64,000 nucleotides of DNA, taken from Faecalicatena contorta (lineage in GTDB: Bacteria; Bacillota; Clostridia; Lachnospirales; Lachnospiraceae). Shown in pieces: positions 50,756 through 60,440 of this stretch. Each line of letters starts with the position of its first letter. Positions within the stretch are counted from its first letter, which is position 1. The stretch lies in NCBI RefSeq assembly GCF_039521745.1, contig NZ_BAAACT010000151.1; one strand, given 5' to 3'. A program made the position numbers and the translations under genes. The notes under the pieces are model-generated. The model saw only the letters and a program-made list of their open reading frames with translations, did no database searches and was not told the DNA's origin.

Positions 50756-51576
50756 CTATTTGACGGCGCCCGCCGTCAGGCCGCTCACAAAATATTTCTG
50801 CATAAAAACAAACAAAATCACAAGCGGAATGCTGGCAATAACCGATGCTGCCATCATATCGTTCCACAATATCTTGTAAAATCCATTTAGTTCAGCTATA
50901 CCCAGAGGCAGCGTTTTCAGTTCCGGTGATATCAGCAGGGTCTGGGCAAACATATACTCATTCCATGCTGTAATAAAAGCATAAATAGCTGAGGATGCGA
51001 TTCCCGGCAGCGTCAATGGAAGAATAACCTTCAAGAACACTTTCCATCTGCTGCAGCCATCTATGATTGCAGCCTCATCCAATGAGGTTGGTAAATCATC
51101 ATCCAAGTGCAGAATGGTATTGTAAAGGATATGTAAACAAGCGTCATTCCCAGCAATGAATCATTCAGTCCATAGGTATCCAGCACTTTATAATAGGGAA
51201 TCAAAAGCATGATTGACGGAAACATCTGAGTTACCAGCAAAAAGGTAATAAATCCCTTTTTGCCCTTGAATTTAAACCTTGTAACGCCATAGCCCGCCAG
51301 ACATGCAAACGCGACTGACACGATGACCGACCCTAAAACTATGATAATGCTGTTCTTAAAATATGTCAAAAACGGGTATTCTTCCCAGAGGCGCTGATAC
51401 GCTTCGATGGTAAAGGTCTCCGGAATCCATCGGGGCGGAATTATGATTGTTTCCGATTCAATCTTAAAGGACGTTGACAGCATCCATAAAATCGGAAGCA
51501 GCACCACCACAGCAAATAACCCCAGAGTTATATACGTACCAATACCTGCCAGTAATTTCTTGTTCTTAGTCCTTAT
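50756..51576 (-). pseudogene. Frameshifted ABC sugar permease, MalG type
   Basis: Two frames make one CUT1 permease: LLAGIGTYITLGLFAVVVLL ... ISFTIPFCTWMM (to about 51090), then LPTSLDEAAIIDGCSRWKVF ... VSGLTAGAVK. The break falls in the EAA loop near 51095. No normal start codon is seen: the in-frame position behind GGAG at 51578-51581 is ATA (51574-51576), so the start may also have been lost. The gene overlaps the stop of the upstream permease. Confidence 0.75.
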
Positions 51577-52476
51577 TCTCCAAAAACCTCCTATACATCT
51601 TGCTTATCAGGACACATATCAAAAATACAACTACCGACATTGCAGCAGCCTTCCCAAAGTCAAAGTAGCTAGATGCCTGTTTATATATCTCTAAACTGAT
51701 AATCGACGTATCACTCCCGGGGCCTCCTCCTATTAAAAGAGCCACAATAGTATAGTGTTTAAACCACCAGATTGTATCCAGAATAAGTGTTGCCGATAAA
51801 ACAGGTTTGATGGAGGGCAGCACAATGCTTAAAAGTGTCTGCAGTTTATTCGCTCCATCTATCTTTGCCGCTTCATATATATCCTCCGGCACGCTCTGCA
51901 GCGCCGCAAGTACATTAATCATAACGAGTGGAAATCCCTTCCATATTGCCACGGCCACGGCCACGACCATAATGAAGGCATATGTACTGTCCCCCAGCCA
52001 GGATATCCCCTGTTCAATAATTCCCCATCTTTGAAGATAACTGTTCAGCAGCCCATAAATTGGATTAAAAATCCATTTGAAAATCAACGCCACTACAACA
52101 TCCGGAAAAAGCCAAGGCAGAATTAATATCACCTTAAAAATTCCAATCCCCTTTTTTTCTGATTCAACAGGGTTCCCAACAGGATCCCTATTACGAAATG
52201 TAACGCCACAACCAGAATTGTGAACTTCAGCGTCAGCAGAATCTGTTTTAAAAATACCTTGTCAGAAAACACCTCTGCATAATTTCCAATTCCGACAAAG
52301 TTCCATTTATCCCCCAGATCTGTATCAAACAGGCTGATTCCCGCACCATAGAATAATGGATAAACCACGAGCGCAACAAGCAGTAACAATGCCGGGAAAA
52401 TAAACAGATACGGGGTTAATTTTTGTAAGGGCACATCCTTAGCACAATATCCATTCTTTATTTTATTATGTTTCAT
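51566..52476 (-). pseudogene. Frameshifted ABC sugar permease, MalF type
   Basis: Starts at 52476 (MKHNKIKNGYCAKDVPLQKL, AGGAAGG upstream). The first frame runs to ILLGTLLNQKK and meets a stop soon after; the second frame resumes with GIGIFKVILILPWLFPDVVV and continues through the EAA loop DIYEAAKIDGANKLQTLLSI to the end. The shift lies at a run of seven A residues on the coding strand (52152-52158). Partner of the other frameshifted permease. Confidence 0.78.
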
Positions 52477-52486
52477 ATCCTTCCTC

Positions 52487-53629
52487 CTACCATTCTGCAA
52501 ATGAGCCGTCCTCATGAAACTCAACAGGATTCATCCAGCGCCCGTCATATTCCATTTTCCTGACCTGCTCCTCATCCACTTCAACTCCCAGACCGGCTCC
52601 CTGCGGAACAGGGATATAACCGTCTTCAATTTTAAATGGCTGCTTTAATAATTGAACGCCAAGCTCTGTCTTTTCAGGAAGTGTCAGATGCTCCTGTGCA
52701 GTAAAATTCGGAATGCAGGCATCCAGCTGCAGACATGACGCCAGTGAAAGAGGTCCCAATGGATTATGGGGCGCAATGGAGCAATAGTTGTTCTCCGCCA
52801 TGGCGGCAATCTTAAATGCCTGCAGAATCCCCCCGCAATGACATAAATCCGGCTGCAGCACCTGCACTCCGCCGCGCTTAAGAAGCTCCCTATATCCCCA
52901 CGTGGTAAATAGCCGTTCACCTGTAGCAATTGGTATACTGGTCGATTCCGCGACCCTCAGCAGCTCATCTGTATTTTCCGGAAGAACAGGCTCTTCCACA
53001 AACATCGGGTCATACTTTTCTAATTTTTGACATAACCTTTTTGCCATTGCCGGCGAAACCCTTCCATGAAAATCAATGGCTATATGAATGTCTTTACCAA
53101 CGGCTTTTCTTAATTCCCCGAATTTCTCCACATATTCATCTGTTTTTTTTGGAGTATCAATATGCAAAAACGGATAATCTAAAACGGTCTTCAGAGCTTT
53201 GAATCCTTGTCTTACCCTTAACTGCGCCTTCTCGCAAAGTTCCTCAGTGGTCGGGTTGACTGTCGGGGTAATATGTGCATACATTAGTATCTTATTCCTG
53301 CATGCACCGCCTAAGAGCTGCCATATCGGCACGCCCAGCGCCTTCCCCTTAATATCCCAAAGAGCCTGTTCGATTCCGCTGACTGCACTGCAAAGTATCG
53401 CGCCCCCGCGGTAAAATCCGCCTTTGTACATTATCTGCCATAAGGCCTCAATATTCATGGGGTTCTTGCCTTTTATACAGGTTCCCAGAGTATGGACTGC
53501 ATTCTCGACCACAGTCGCCCTTCCTTCAAGCATTGCTTCACCCCACCCGGTTACACCCTCATCTGTCTCCACTTTTACAAACATCCACCGAGGCTTTACA
53601 TGAAATGTTTTAATATTTATAATTTTCAT
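52487..53629 (-). CDS. dgoD: D-galactonate dehydratase-like enolase superfamily enzyme
   Basis: A 380-residue acid sugar dehydratase. Metal and catalytic residues typical of D-galactonate dehydratase: Asp186 and His188 in IDFHGR, Glu212 in VEEPV, Glu238 in TGERL and His288 in IAPHNPLGP. It removes water from D-galactonate to give 2-keto-3-deoxy-galactonate. It is the only complete transporter-independent gene of this sub-cluster besides the aldolase at 49122. D-galactose freed from agar or porphyran could feed it after oxidation (inference). Confidence 0.87.
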   Translation of the reverse strand: MKIINIKTFHVKPRWMFVKVETDEGVTGWGEAMLEGRATVVENAVHTLGTCIKGKNPMNIEALWQIMYKGGFYRGGAILCSAVSGIEQALWDIKGKALGVPIWQLLGGACRNKILMYAHITPTVNPTTEELCEKAQLRVRQGFKALKTVLDYPFLHIDTPKKTDEYVEKFGELRKAVGKDIHIAIDFHGRVSPAMAKRLCQKLEKYDPMFVEEPVLPENTDELLRVAESTSIPIATGERLFTTWGYRELLKRGGVQVLQPDLCHCGGILQAFKIAAMAENNYCSIAPHNPLGPLSLASCLQLDACIPNFTAQEHLTLPEKTELGVQLLKQPFKIEDGYIPVPQGAGLGVEVDEEQVRKMEYDGRWMNPVEFHEDGSFAEW

Positions 53630-53696
53630 ACATTTACTCCTTTGCTTTGTGTGATTCGAAGTAACTTCTCATAATGCATAACAAAGACATTGCAGA

Positions 53697-54686
53697 CTAA
53701 TTATTTATCTGATATCTTTCAATCAATTTTCTGTCTATCGCAAGTCCCAGCCCTTCGTGTTCATGTCAAATAAGATAACCATTGTCTATATGCAGACTAT
53801 TCATCGTTAACTCTTCCCTGAAAATATTGGGAGTTCTGTCTAATTCCAAATATACAGCAGCCGGATTTAAGCTTTCCGGAAAATCCGGCATTGCAAAAAC
53901 AGCATTTATGCCCACAGATACAGCAACTGCGCTCCCCCACACATGGGGATAACATTGAATATTTTCAAGCTTAGCCATCACCATTATTTTCATAAACTCA
54001 GACAGACCACCTGTGGAGCTACAGTCCGGCTGAACAATATCTGCACACCGCTGCTGAACGAAAGACCGAAATCCATATGCTGTAAACTCAGCCTCACCAC
54101 CGGCAATGGGGATAGATACTTCCCGCTTCACTTCACAATACCCCGCATAGTCCTCCGGCGGCACAGGTTCTTCAAACCAGGTAATGTCATATTCTTCTAC
54201 TCCTTTTGCCAGCTTTATTGCTGAAAGTGCGTTGTATGCATGGTTTGCATCAATCATAAGCTTTATTTTGGAGCCGATTTCTGAACGAATTCCTTTCACC
54301 AACTGAATATCCTTTTCTACTCCAAATCCCACTTTCATTTTAATCGCCTGAAAGCCTGCATCCACATAAGATACCGCTTCTTCCGCCAATTCTTTTTCCA
54401 AACGGGGACTTATACTGTGGTAGAGCCCAGTGGCATATGGGATTATCTTTTCTCGCCTTGCACCGCCGAGCAGCGTGTATACAGGAAGGTGCACATACTT
54501 CCCTTTTAAATCCCAGAGTGCATTGTCGATTGCGCTCAATGCCTGTACGCAGGAACCTTTTTGACCGCAGTCCCGTAAAATATTATATAAATCATCCCAT
54601 ATACTTCCGCTTTCAAATACATTCCGTCAACTTTTTTCACCTAAGTCCTGACTGACAATATAGACTTTAACTTCCCTGATTTTCAT
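53697..54686 (-). pseudogene. Broken mandelate racemase-type dehydratase
   Basis: From the ATG at 54686 the sequence reads MKIREVKVYIVSQDLGEKS and then stop; most of the N-terminal cap domain is missing. In another frame it continues QALSAIDNALWDLKGKYVHL through the barrel with KMKV, IDANHAYN, WFEEPVPP and GGEAEFTAYG. The frame then meets TGA at 53766-53768 after NSLHIDNGYLI, but 22 further in-frame codons (HEHEGLGLAIDRKLIERYQI) follow to a TAG at 53697. Two independent lesions and a deletion mark this as dead. Confidence 0.85.
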
Positions 54687-54703
54687 AGTATTATGCCCTC
54701 CCT

Positions 54704-55933
54704 TCATAAGGCAATTGATATCCGCTGGATATAAAAATACTCTTCCAAACTGAATACGGAACAATCCTTGCCGATTCCGCTCTGCTTACAGCCGCCATGC
54801 GGAAGGTTAAATTGATAGCATGGTTCGTTTACGTTAACACTTCCGGCGTCAATTTTTCTAGAGAGATTCAATGCATCTGAAAGTGAATTAGTATAAATAT
54901 ATGCTGCCAGACCATATTCCGTATCATTCGCCATTTCCTGAAGATTATCTTCGTCTGTAAATTCTATAATCGGAATAATGGGACCAAAAATTTCTTCCTT
55001 ATATACTCGCATTTCAGATGTAACGCCCGTTAACAAAGTGGGTTCAAAATAATATCCCGGAAGTTCTTTTCTTTTGCCGCCTGCTTTAATCTCCGCGCCT
55101 TTTTCAACTGCATCTGCTACAAGAGCTTCCATGTTTTCCACTGCTCCTTGTGATGCTAACGGCGGAACTATAATATTTCCGTTCTCTTTCCCGCTCCCGA
55201 ATTTTACGGCATTGAGGTATCCCTGTATTTCATCTGTAAATTTGCGTATTATTTCTTTATGTACAAAAATTCTGTTTGGTGCCACGCACACCTGACCGCC
55301 ATTACTTATCTTTCCGTCCGCCACTTTCCTTGCAGCGTCACATACATCCGCATCTTTCATTACAATAACTGGTGCATTCCCGCCTAACTCCAATGAATAA
55401 TGCTTGATAGATGTGGCGCTCTGCCTGATTACCTTTTTTCCTGTCTCACTGGAACCAATTAAGGTAATCATTTGTGGGATGCTGCTTTCATTCAATGTCT
55501 TTCCAACAGACTGACTGTCTCCCGCCAGAATGTTAATGACCCCGGCAGGCATCCCTGCTTCAATGGAAAGCTCCCCTAAGTAAAGCGTAGTCAATGGAGT
55601 CAGGCTGGATGGTTTTAAAATACAGGTACATCCGGACGCCAAAGCCGGACCTAATTTATATCCTGCATTTAACAAAGGAAAATTCCATGCCAGATAACCA
55701 ACTACAACACCCAATGGTTTCCTTATAATCATACTAATATGTTTATCTTCATAATCCGGAAGAAGCTGTCAGCTTTTAAATGCCCAACTGGCCGCTCCCA
55801 GCGCCTCTTTTGCCTGATCTGCTGTAACACCTGGAAATTCTGCGATCACTGTTCCATTCGCAGGATTATAAACAGTAATATTCTTTCCTTCTCCGCGAAC
55901 TGCTTTTCCATTAATGTAGTTTCTTATATGCAT
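54704..55933 (-). pseudogene. Broken aldehyde dehydrogenase
   Basis: N terminus from 55933 (GGGAGG upstream) reads MHIRNYINGKAVRGEGKNIT ... EALGAASWAFKS and stops at TGA near 55771. The same frame then resumes with MIIRKPLGVVVGYLAWNFPL and continues to the end, with catalytic Cys in NGGQVCVAPNRI and Glu in SLELGGNAP. About 70 residues expected between the two parts are absent, so there is an internal deletion plus a nonsense codon. A second copy of the function of the intact gene at 37064. Confidence 0.85.
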
Positions 55934-56246
55934 TATTTCGCCTCCCACATTCGTTCGTATTTGCGAACTCCGTTCTGATATTTATATGTTACCATACTTG
56001 TTACCTATATTCAATACTATTCTTTTATTTTTCATCTTCTTATGCACAAAATGACGATAGTTAGAATTGTATATTCCTGTCGGCGCGAGGTAAGTAGGTA
56101 AGCATCTGTATCTACAAACTTTTCACCACATTTGATAGGATGATTTCAAACTGAAATTTCATCTGGATCCGTACTTCCGCTGTATGTTCACGTTCTGCAA
56201 TCGCAGGCGCACAGTTTTGAATTTTCGGCCGGCAGCATTTCCGAAA
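55934..56246. other. Intergenic region without a recognisable gene
   Basis: About 310 bases upstream of the broken aldehyde dehydrogenase. No strong inverted repeat or gene seen; probably holds the leftward promoter of the decayed cluster. Confidence 0.5.
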
Positions 56247-56519
56247 TCACAAGCGATATATGTTATTGGCACTGGCTGCTGAAAAATGGGCATTTTTTAC
56301 AGGGCTTCGTATTTCGGGATTTTGCGGACTAACTATCAGGGTCTTGGATTTTGAAAATCGTATTATCAATGTACCCAGAGTCAGAAGAATAAAAAATGCC
56401 GCAACCCCATTAAGGACTACGGCGCTACTTTCACCAATATAAAATATAAATAATTCGCTCTGCAGTGATACGAATGCGTACGGTACCAAAGGAACAGCAT
56501 CCACATTACCGCTTCTCAT
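56247..56519 (-). CDS. Possible small membrane protein after the sulfatase
   Basis: A 90-codon open frame whose ATG lies in the last codons of the sulfatase gene. It has one strong hydrophobic stretch (VLNGVAAFFILLTLGTLIIR) followed by a basic segment. The ribosome binding site is poor and I recognise no family. It may be a short membrane protein or a fragment of a lost gene. Confidence 0.3.
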   Translation of the reverse strand: MRSGNVDAVPLVPYAFVSLQSELFIFYIGESSAVVLNGVAAFFILLTLGTLIIRFSKSKTLIVSPQNPEIRSPVKNAHFSAASANNIYRL

Positions 56520-58011
56520 CTTTTGTCTTTTTCTGTCTTACAGCCTCCCTCATCATAAGCCCCGTATCATAATCCAGCTGTCTTGGCTCATACTCTTCAT
56601 TTTCCCGCTGTCTGGTGTACCCATCATTGTCCCAGCACGGCTTTTTATCACTGCGCCAATAACGCACAGCCCACTGGTATCCACGGTAAGGATCTCTCGT
56701 ACGGTTCATATGCTCAAGCAGACGATCATGAAGAAGTTCTCTGTCAGCGGCATATGCGGGGTCTTCAATCAGGTTATGCACTTCATAGGGATCTGCTTCC
56801 AGATCATAGAATTCATCCGTATCAAGTAAATGGATAACAAGCTTAAAACGTTCCGTCACAGCAGCCCTCATCATCTGCAGACCGCCAAAACCGTCATGGT
56901 CCGTTTCATAGCGCGTAAACTCTATGTAGACCGTATCATTTATCCTCACACGGACATCTTTTATTTGAGGCAATATGCTCCGGCCTTCCATCAAAACCGG
57001 AACCGGAACCCCCATATACTCTAATATAGTAGGTGCCAGATCAATGTGAGTAGCGGGTTCCGTAACAATTTTACCACTTTCCCCACCACGAATGATTAAG
57101 GGAATGTTCGCAACCTCTTTATAGGCTGCTGCATTCTTGGTCTGAAGCCGATGCGACCCTAACATATCTCCATGGTCCGATGTATATATCACCAGTGCAT
57201 CCGGAACTGTTTCATTTAGTTTTTCAATCACCCTTCCTATTTCATAATCTACAAATGAATTGCACCCTAAAAACAGTGCCAGCTGCCTGGATGGGCGGTT
57301 CAGTTCGTCCGCCGTATATTTCATCGCATCTCCTGCCCACAGCTGCTGCATCAGAGGTTTTTTCGTAAGATCATCCTGAAAATTTGGATAATCGTGAAAG
57401 CAGAATCCTTCATACATCGTGTGAAAGGGTGCGGGACACAGACTGGGTCCATGAGGTTCATCATAGGATACCGTAAGAAAAAAATCTTCATCCTTATACC
57501 TGTCCAGAAACTTCAAAGCCCTGTCCGAACACCTGTGTGCATAGGTGAATGCCTCATCCATACCCTCTTCGTATGAGGTTTCTGATTTTCTTGATTTCGT
57601 CCTTTCCTCTTCTGTGAGTTCTTCCAGATAACAGCGCATATCATACCAGTACTCGCTGTCCCAGCCATCAGGACATGTTCCCAGTCCAAAATAGTCCCCT
57701 CCATCCAAATGCCATTTACCGATATAGCCGCAGTGTATATGATTGTCATTCAGTCTCTGACCTATCGTTTTCACATTTGCCCCCATTGCAACAGAATTCG
57801 CCACCATACCATTTGAATGAGGAAATGTACCTGTAAATATAGCACTACGTGCGGGACCACATACAGGCTGACAGGTATATGCATTTTCATAACGAATCCC
57901 CTCCCCGGCCAGCCGGTCCAGATTAGGGGTCTTCATCCTGTCATCGCCATAACAACCCAGCATATCTTTTCGTGTAGTATCTGTCATCAGTAAAATCACT
58001 TGTTTTTTCAT
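56506..58011 (-). CDS. Type I (S1) sulfatase
   Basis: A 501-residue formylglycine-type sulfatase. The active-site motif is CGPARSAIFTG with Cys51 and Arg55, to be oxidised to formylglycine by a maturase encoded elsewhere. Metal-binding residues are in LLMTDTTRKDM at the start and YTSDHGDMLG. No signal peptide, so it works in the cytoplasm on imported sulfated sugar. Position with GH31 and the second sulfatase suggests removal of sulfate from galactan units such as porphyran. Confidence 0.9.
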   Translation of the reverse strand: MKKQVILLMTDTTRKDMLGCYGDDRMKTPNLDRLAGEGIRYENAYTCQPVCGPARSAIFTGTFPHSNGMVANSVAMGANVKTIGQRLNDNHIHCGYIGKWHLDGGDYFGLGTCPDGWDSEYWYDMRCYLEELTEEERTKSRKSETSYEEGMDEAFTYAHRCSDRALKFLDRYKDEDFFLTVSYDEPHGPSLCPAPFHTMYEGFCFHDYPNFQDDLTKKPLMQQLWAGDAMKYTADELNRPSRQLALFLGCNSFVDYEIGRVIEKLNETVPDALVIYTSDHGDMLGSHRLQTKNAAAYKEVANIPLIIRGGESGKIVTEPATHIDLAPTILEYMGVPVPVLMEGRSILPQIKDVRVRINDTVYIEFTRYETDHDGFGGLQMMRAAVTERFKLVIHLLDTDEFYDLEADPYEVHNLIEDPAYAADRELLHDRLLEHMNRTRDPYRGYQWAVRYWRSDKKPCWDNDGYTRQRENEEYEPRQLDYDTGLMMREAVRQKKTKDEKR

Positions 58012-58098
58012 ACTGCCTTACCATCCCTTTCTAAAGAACAATTTATTCATGGAGCATTACGTTCTTTCCGCATGACCCGGTGCTTTGCCTCATGTCCC

Positions 58099-59625
58099 CT
58101 ACCAAACTCCGTAGTGTCCGAATACCTGATGCTCGCATTCCAAATGTTTTTTCATGACCTTAAACTTCATCTGTTCGCAAAACGATCTGTACATGGGCTG
58201 ATGCGCAAGATTATTGTACTCATGGGGATCCAGAACCTGATTATACAGCTCCTCCTCTCCGGTATCGGTGACATAAGTATATCTGTAAGAAGCATCATAA
58301 ATAGAAATATTCCGATTCCTGCCGCCCAAATTATAGCAGGTTGACATTGGCATGTTTCCTTCCCCCTCCTTAAAAACATCTACCCCTTGTGCATATTGAG
58401 GTTTCTTAAGATCCAGCATCGCAAACAATGTGGGCAGTACATCCACATTGCTCATTGGTCCTGTATATATCAGAGGCAACTCCTGTTCTTTTGCAGGTTT
58501 TAGTATAAATGGAATATGAATCAGGCTGTAAAAAGGCTGATCCGTTTTATAAAGGGTTTCATAATCACCAAGCATCTCCCCATGGTCTGCAGTGAAAATA
58601 ATGATGGTGTCATCATACAGGTTATCCGCCTTCAGCTTATTGATAATCTTACCAACAGCCTTGTCTACCAGGGATACAGATGCCTGTGTATACTTATATG
58701 CCCGTTCAATGTCATCCTTGGCCGCATGATTGGCTTTGATAAAAGCATCTGCACCCTTCGTTTTTCTCCCCAGGATTTCCCCAGGATTTGAAAATTCCGG
58801 TACATCAATATCCAAAAATCTCTCCGCAAAATCTTCAGGTGGTGTAAAATCATGATGAGGATCAGGAAATCCTACAAACAGGAACATTGGTTTATCCTTC
58901 TCTTTATGAGAATCAATGTAGGAGCATGCCTCGTCTGCCAGCCACATTGAATTATGGAGTTCTGAAGGTACCTTAGAAAGATACATATCCATATTCGGGC
59001 GCTTCTTCCCGGCCTCCATTCTCCTCTCCTTTATAGCCTCTATCACTTCGGGGTGATTCTTATGCAGCCATCTGCCGTAATGTCCATGATCATATTCGCA
59101 GGGGGCCTCCCCATGGCCCAACACATTTTTTACATAAGTAAATCCATAGTATGAATCCGTAATGTCTTCCGTCTCCGGCTCCTTCCAACGATCATAGCAG
59201 CTTCTAAAACCATAAGATTTATCTGCCAGGGACGGCTCTGTATGCAGCTTTCCAAGCATTGCCGTCTGATACCCTTCCTTAAGCAGATAGTCTGCCATAG
59301 TTGGTATCTTATCCGGCACCCCCTCACCAAAGATATGTTCTGCAATCCAGTTATTTGGATCCTGGCAGCCATTATCCCTGCGCCAAAGCGGAATTCCATT
59401 TGATGATACACCATGCCCCGGCACATACATCCCGGTCAGAAAACTTGCCCTTGAAGGCATACAGACTGAATTAGCCGCCAGATGCCTTGTAAAATTACAT
59501 CCATCCTGAGCAAGCCTGTCAATGTTTTCTGTCTCTGCGTGGATGTTACCATTGCATCCAAGACTGTCATAACGCTGTTGGTCAGTAAATAAAATCACTA
59601 CATTTTTGTTCTTATTTTTATTCAT
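58099..59625 (-). CDS. Type I (S1) sulfatase, second copy
   Basis: A 508-residue sulfatase of a different S1 branch. Active-site motif CMPSRASFLTG with Cys55 and Arg59; metal ligands in ILFTDQQRYDSLG and FTADHGEMLGD. No signal peptide. GGGAGAAG precedes the ATG. It lies 87 bases upstream of the other sulfatase gene, in one operon with YesL and GH31. The two sulfatases share little beyond the core motifs, so they probably act on different sulfate positions. Confidence 0.9.
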   Translation of the reverse strand: MNKNKNKNVVILFTDQQRYDSLGCNGNIHAETENIDRLAQDGCNFTRHLAANSVCMPSRASFLTGMYVPGHGVSSNGIPLWRRDNGCQDPNNWIAEHIFGEGVPDKIPTMADYLLKEGYQTAMLGKLHTEPSLADKSYGFRSCYDRWKEPETEDITDSYYGFTYVKNVLGHGEAPCEYDHGHYGRWLHKNHPEVIEAIKERRMEAGKKRPNMDMYLSKVPSELHNSMWLADEACSYIDSHKEKDKPMFLFVGFPDPHHDFTPPEDFAERFLDIDVPEFSNPGEILGRKTKGADAFIKANHAAKDDIERAYKYTQASVSLVDKAVGKIINKLKADNLYDDTIIIFTADHGEMLGDYETLYKTDQPFYSLIHIPFILKPAKEQELPLIYTGPMSNVDVLPTLFAMLDLKKPQYAQGVDVFKEGEGNMPMSTCYNLGGRNRNISIYDASYRYTYVTDTGEEELYNQVLDPHEYNNLAHQPMYRSFCEQMKFKVMKKHLECEHQVFGHYGVW

Positions 59626-59642
59626 TTTCTTCTCCCTCTATT

Positions 59643-60284
59643 TTAAAACAAACCGGAACGCTTCTCTTCATATTTGTCAAATACCCTCACTAATAGTATA
59701 GAATTTATATAAGCAGCAAATGCAAAACCAATAATCAAATAAATGTGTACGACATAAAACAATATTCCCACTTCAGTAAATAAGGCCACTGCCAGCAGAC
59801 TGTTAAGCGTTACAATTCCGGCAGTGCAAGGTACATGCTTCATAGCGATCAGCAATGCATTATTTAACGTCAGCCTGCAAGTCAAGTCATACTTTGCAAT
59901 CAGAGGGAAAATATATGCATACACAATCCACAAGATCAGAAGAACTGAAAATAAAACAGAGCGTATCAGATACCACAGAGCACTGTTCTGGGCATTTGCT
60001 ATCCTTAAATCCAAAAACAGCAAGCCCCCTGCCGCGCTAACTGCCAACCACAGGACTGTACTCTTTTTTAAATGTAGTTTAAAAGAAGAAAAAAAGGAAC
60101 GGGCGATATATGCTTCTTCATTTTTCGCCATCCGCAATGTAACGTCATACAAGGCGGTCAATGCGGCGCCTATTGTAAAAAAAGGGATACATGTAACCAG
60201 AAAAAGAAGGTTGAGAAGAATCAGATCACCCGCTTTCCCCAATGTATTCATAAATCTGTTATCCATATCAAATAATTTTTGCAT
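59643..60284 (-). CDS. YesL family membrane protein (DUF624)
   Basis: A 213-residue membrane protein with about five helices, starting MQKLFDMDNRFMNTLGKAGD and containing TIGAALTALYDVTLRMAKNE. DUF624/YesL proteins accompany YesMN regulators and sugar transporters in Firmicutes; their function is unsettled, possibly helping transport or signalling. AGGAAGG precedes the ATG. Confidence 0.88.
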   Translation of the reverse strand: MQKLFDMDNRFMNTLGKAGDLILLNLLFLVTCIPFFTIGAALTALYDVTLRMAKNEEAYIARSFFSSFKLHLKKSTVLWLAVSAAGGLLFLDLRIANAQNSALWYLIRSVLFSVLLILWIVYAYIFPLIAKYDLTCRLTLNNALLIAMKHVPCTAGIVTLNSLLAVALFTEVGILFYVVHIYLIIGFAFAAYINSILLVRVFDKYEEKRSGLF

Positions 60285-60440
60285 CTATTCACCTTCCTAT
60301 TTAGTCAGGCCTGCCGTTTTACCTAATTTTCAGCCTGTTTTTTCCTTCTTGTAAATATTCGAATGTGGCAGCCTTTTTCACAAACTCCCTGTATGAGATG
60401 GTATGAACGTCATATCCATTGGTTCCATAAAAAGCGTTTC

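Noticed and set aside
53697..53768. TGA in the broken dehydratase as a selenocysteine or read-through codon
   Set aside because: The same gene lacks most of its N-terminal domain and has another stop, so decay explains it; no selenocysteine hairpin was seen.
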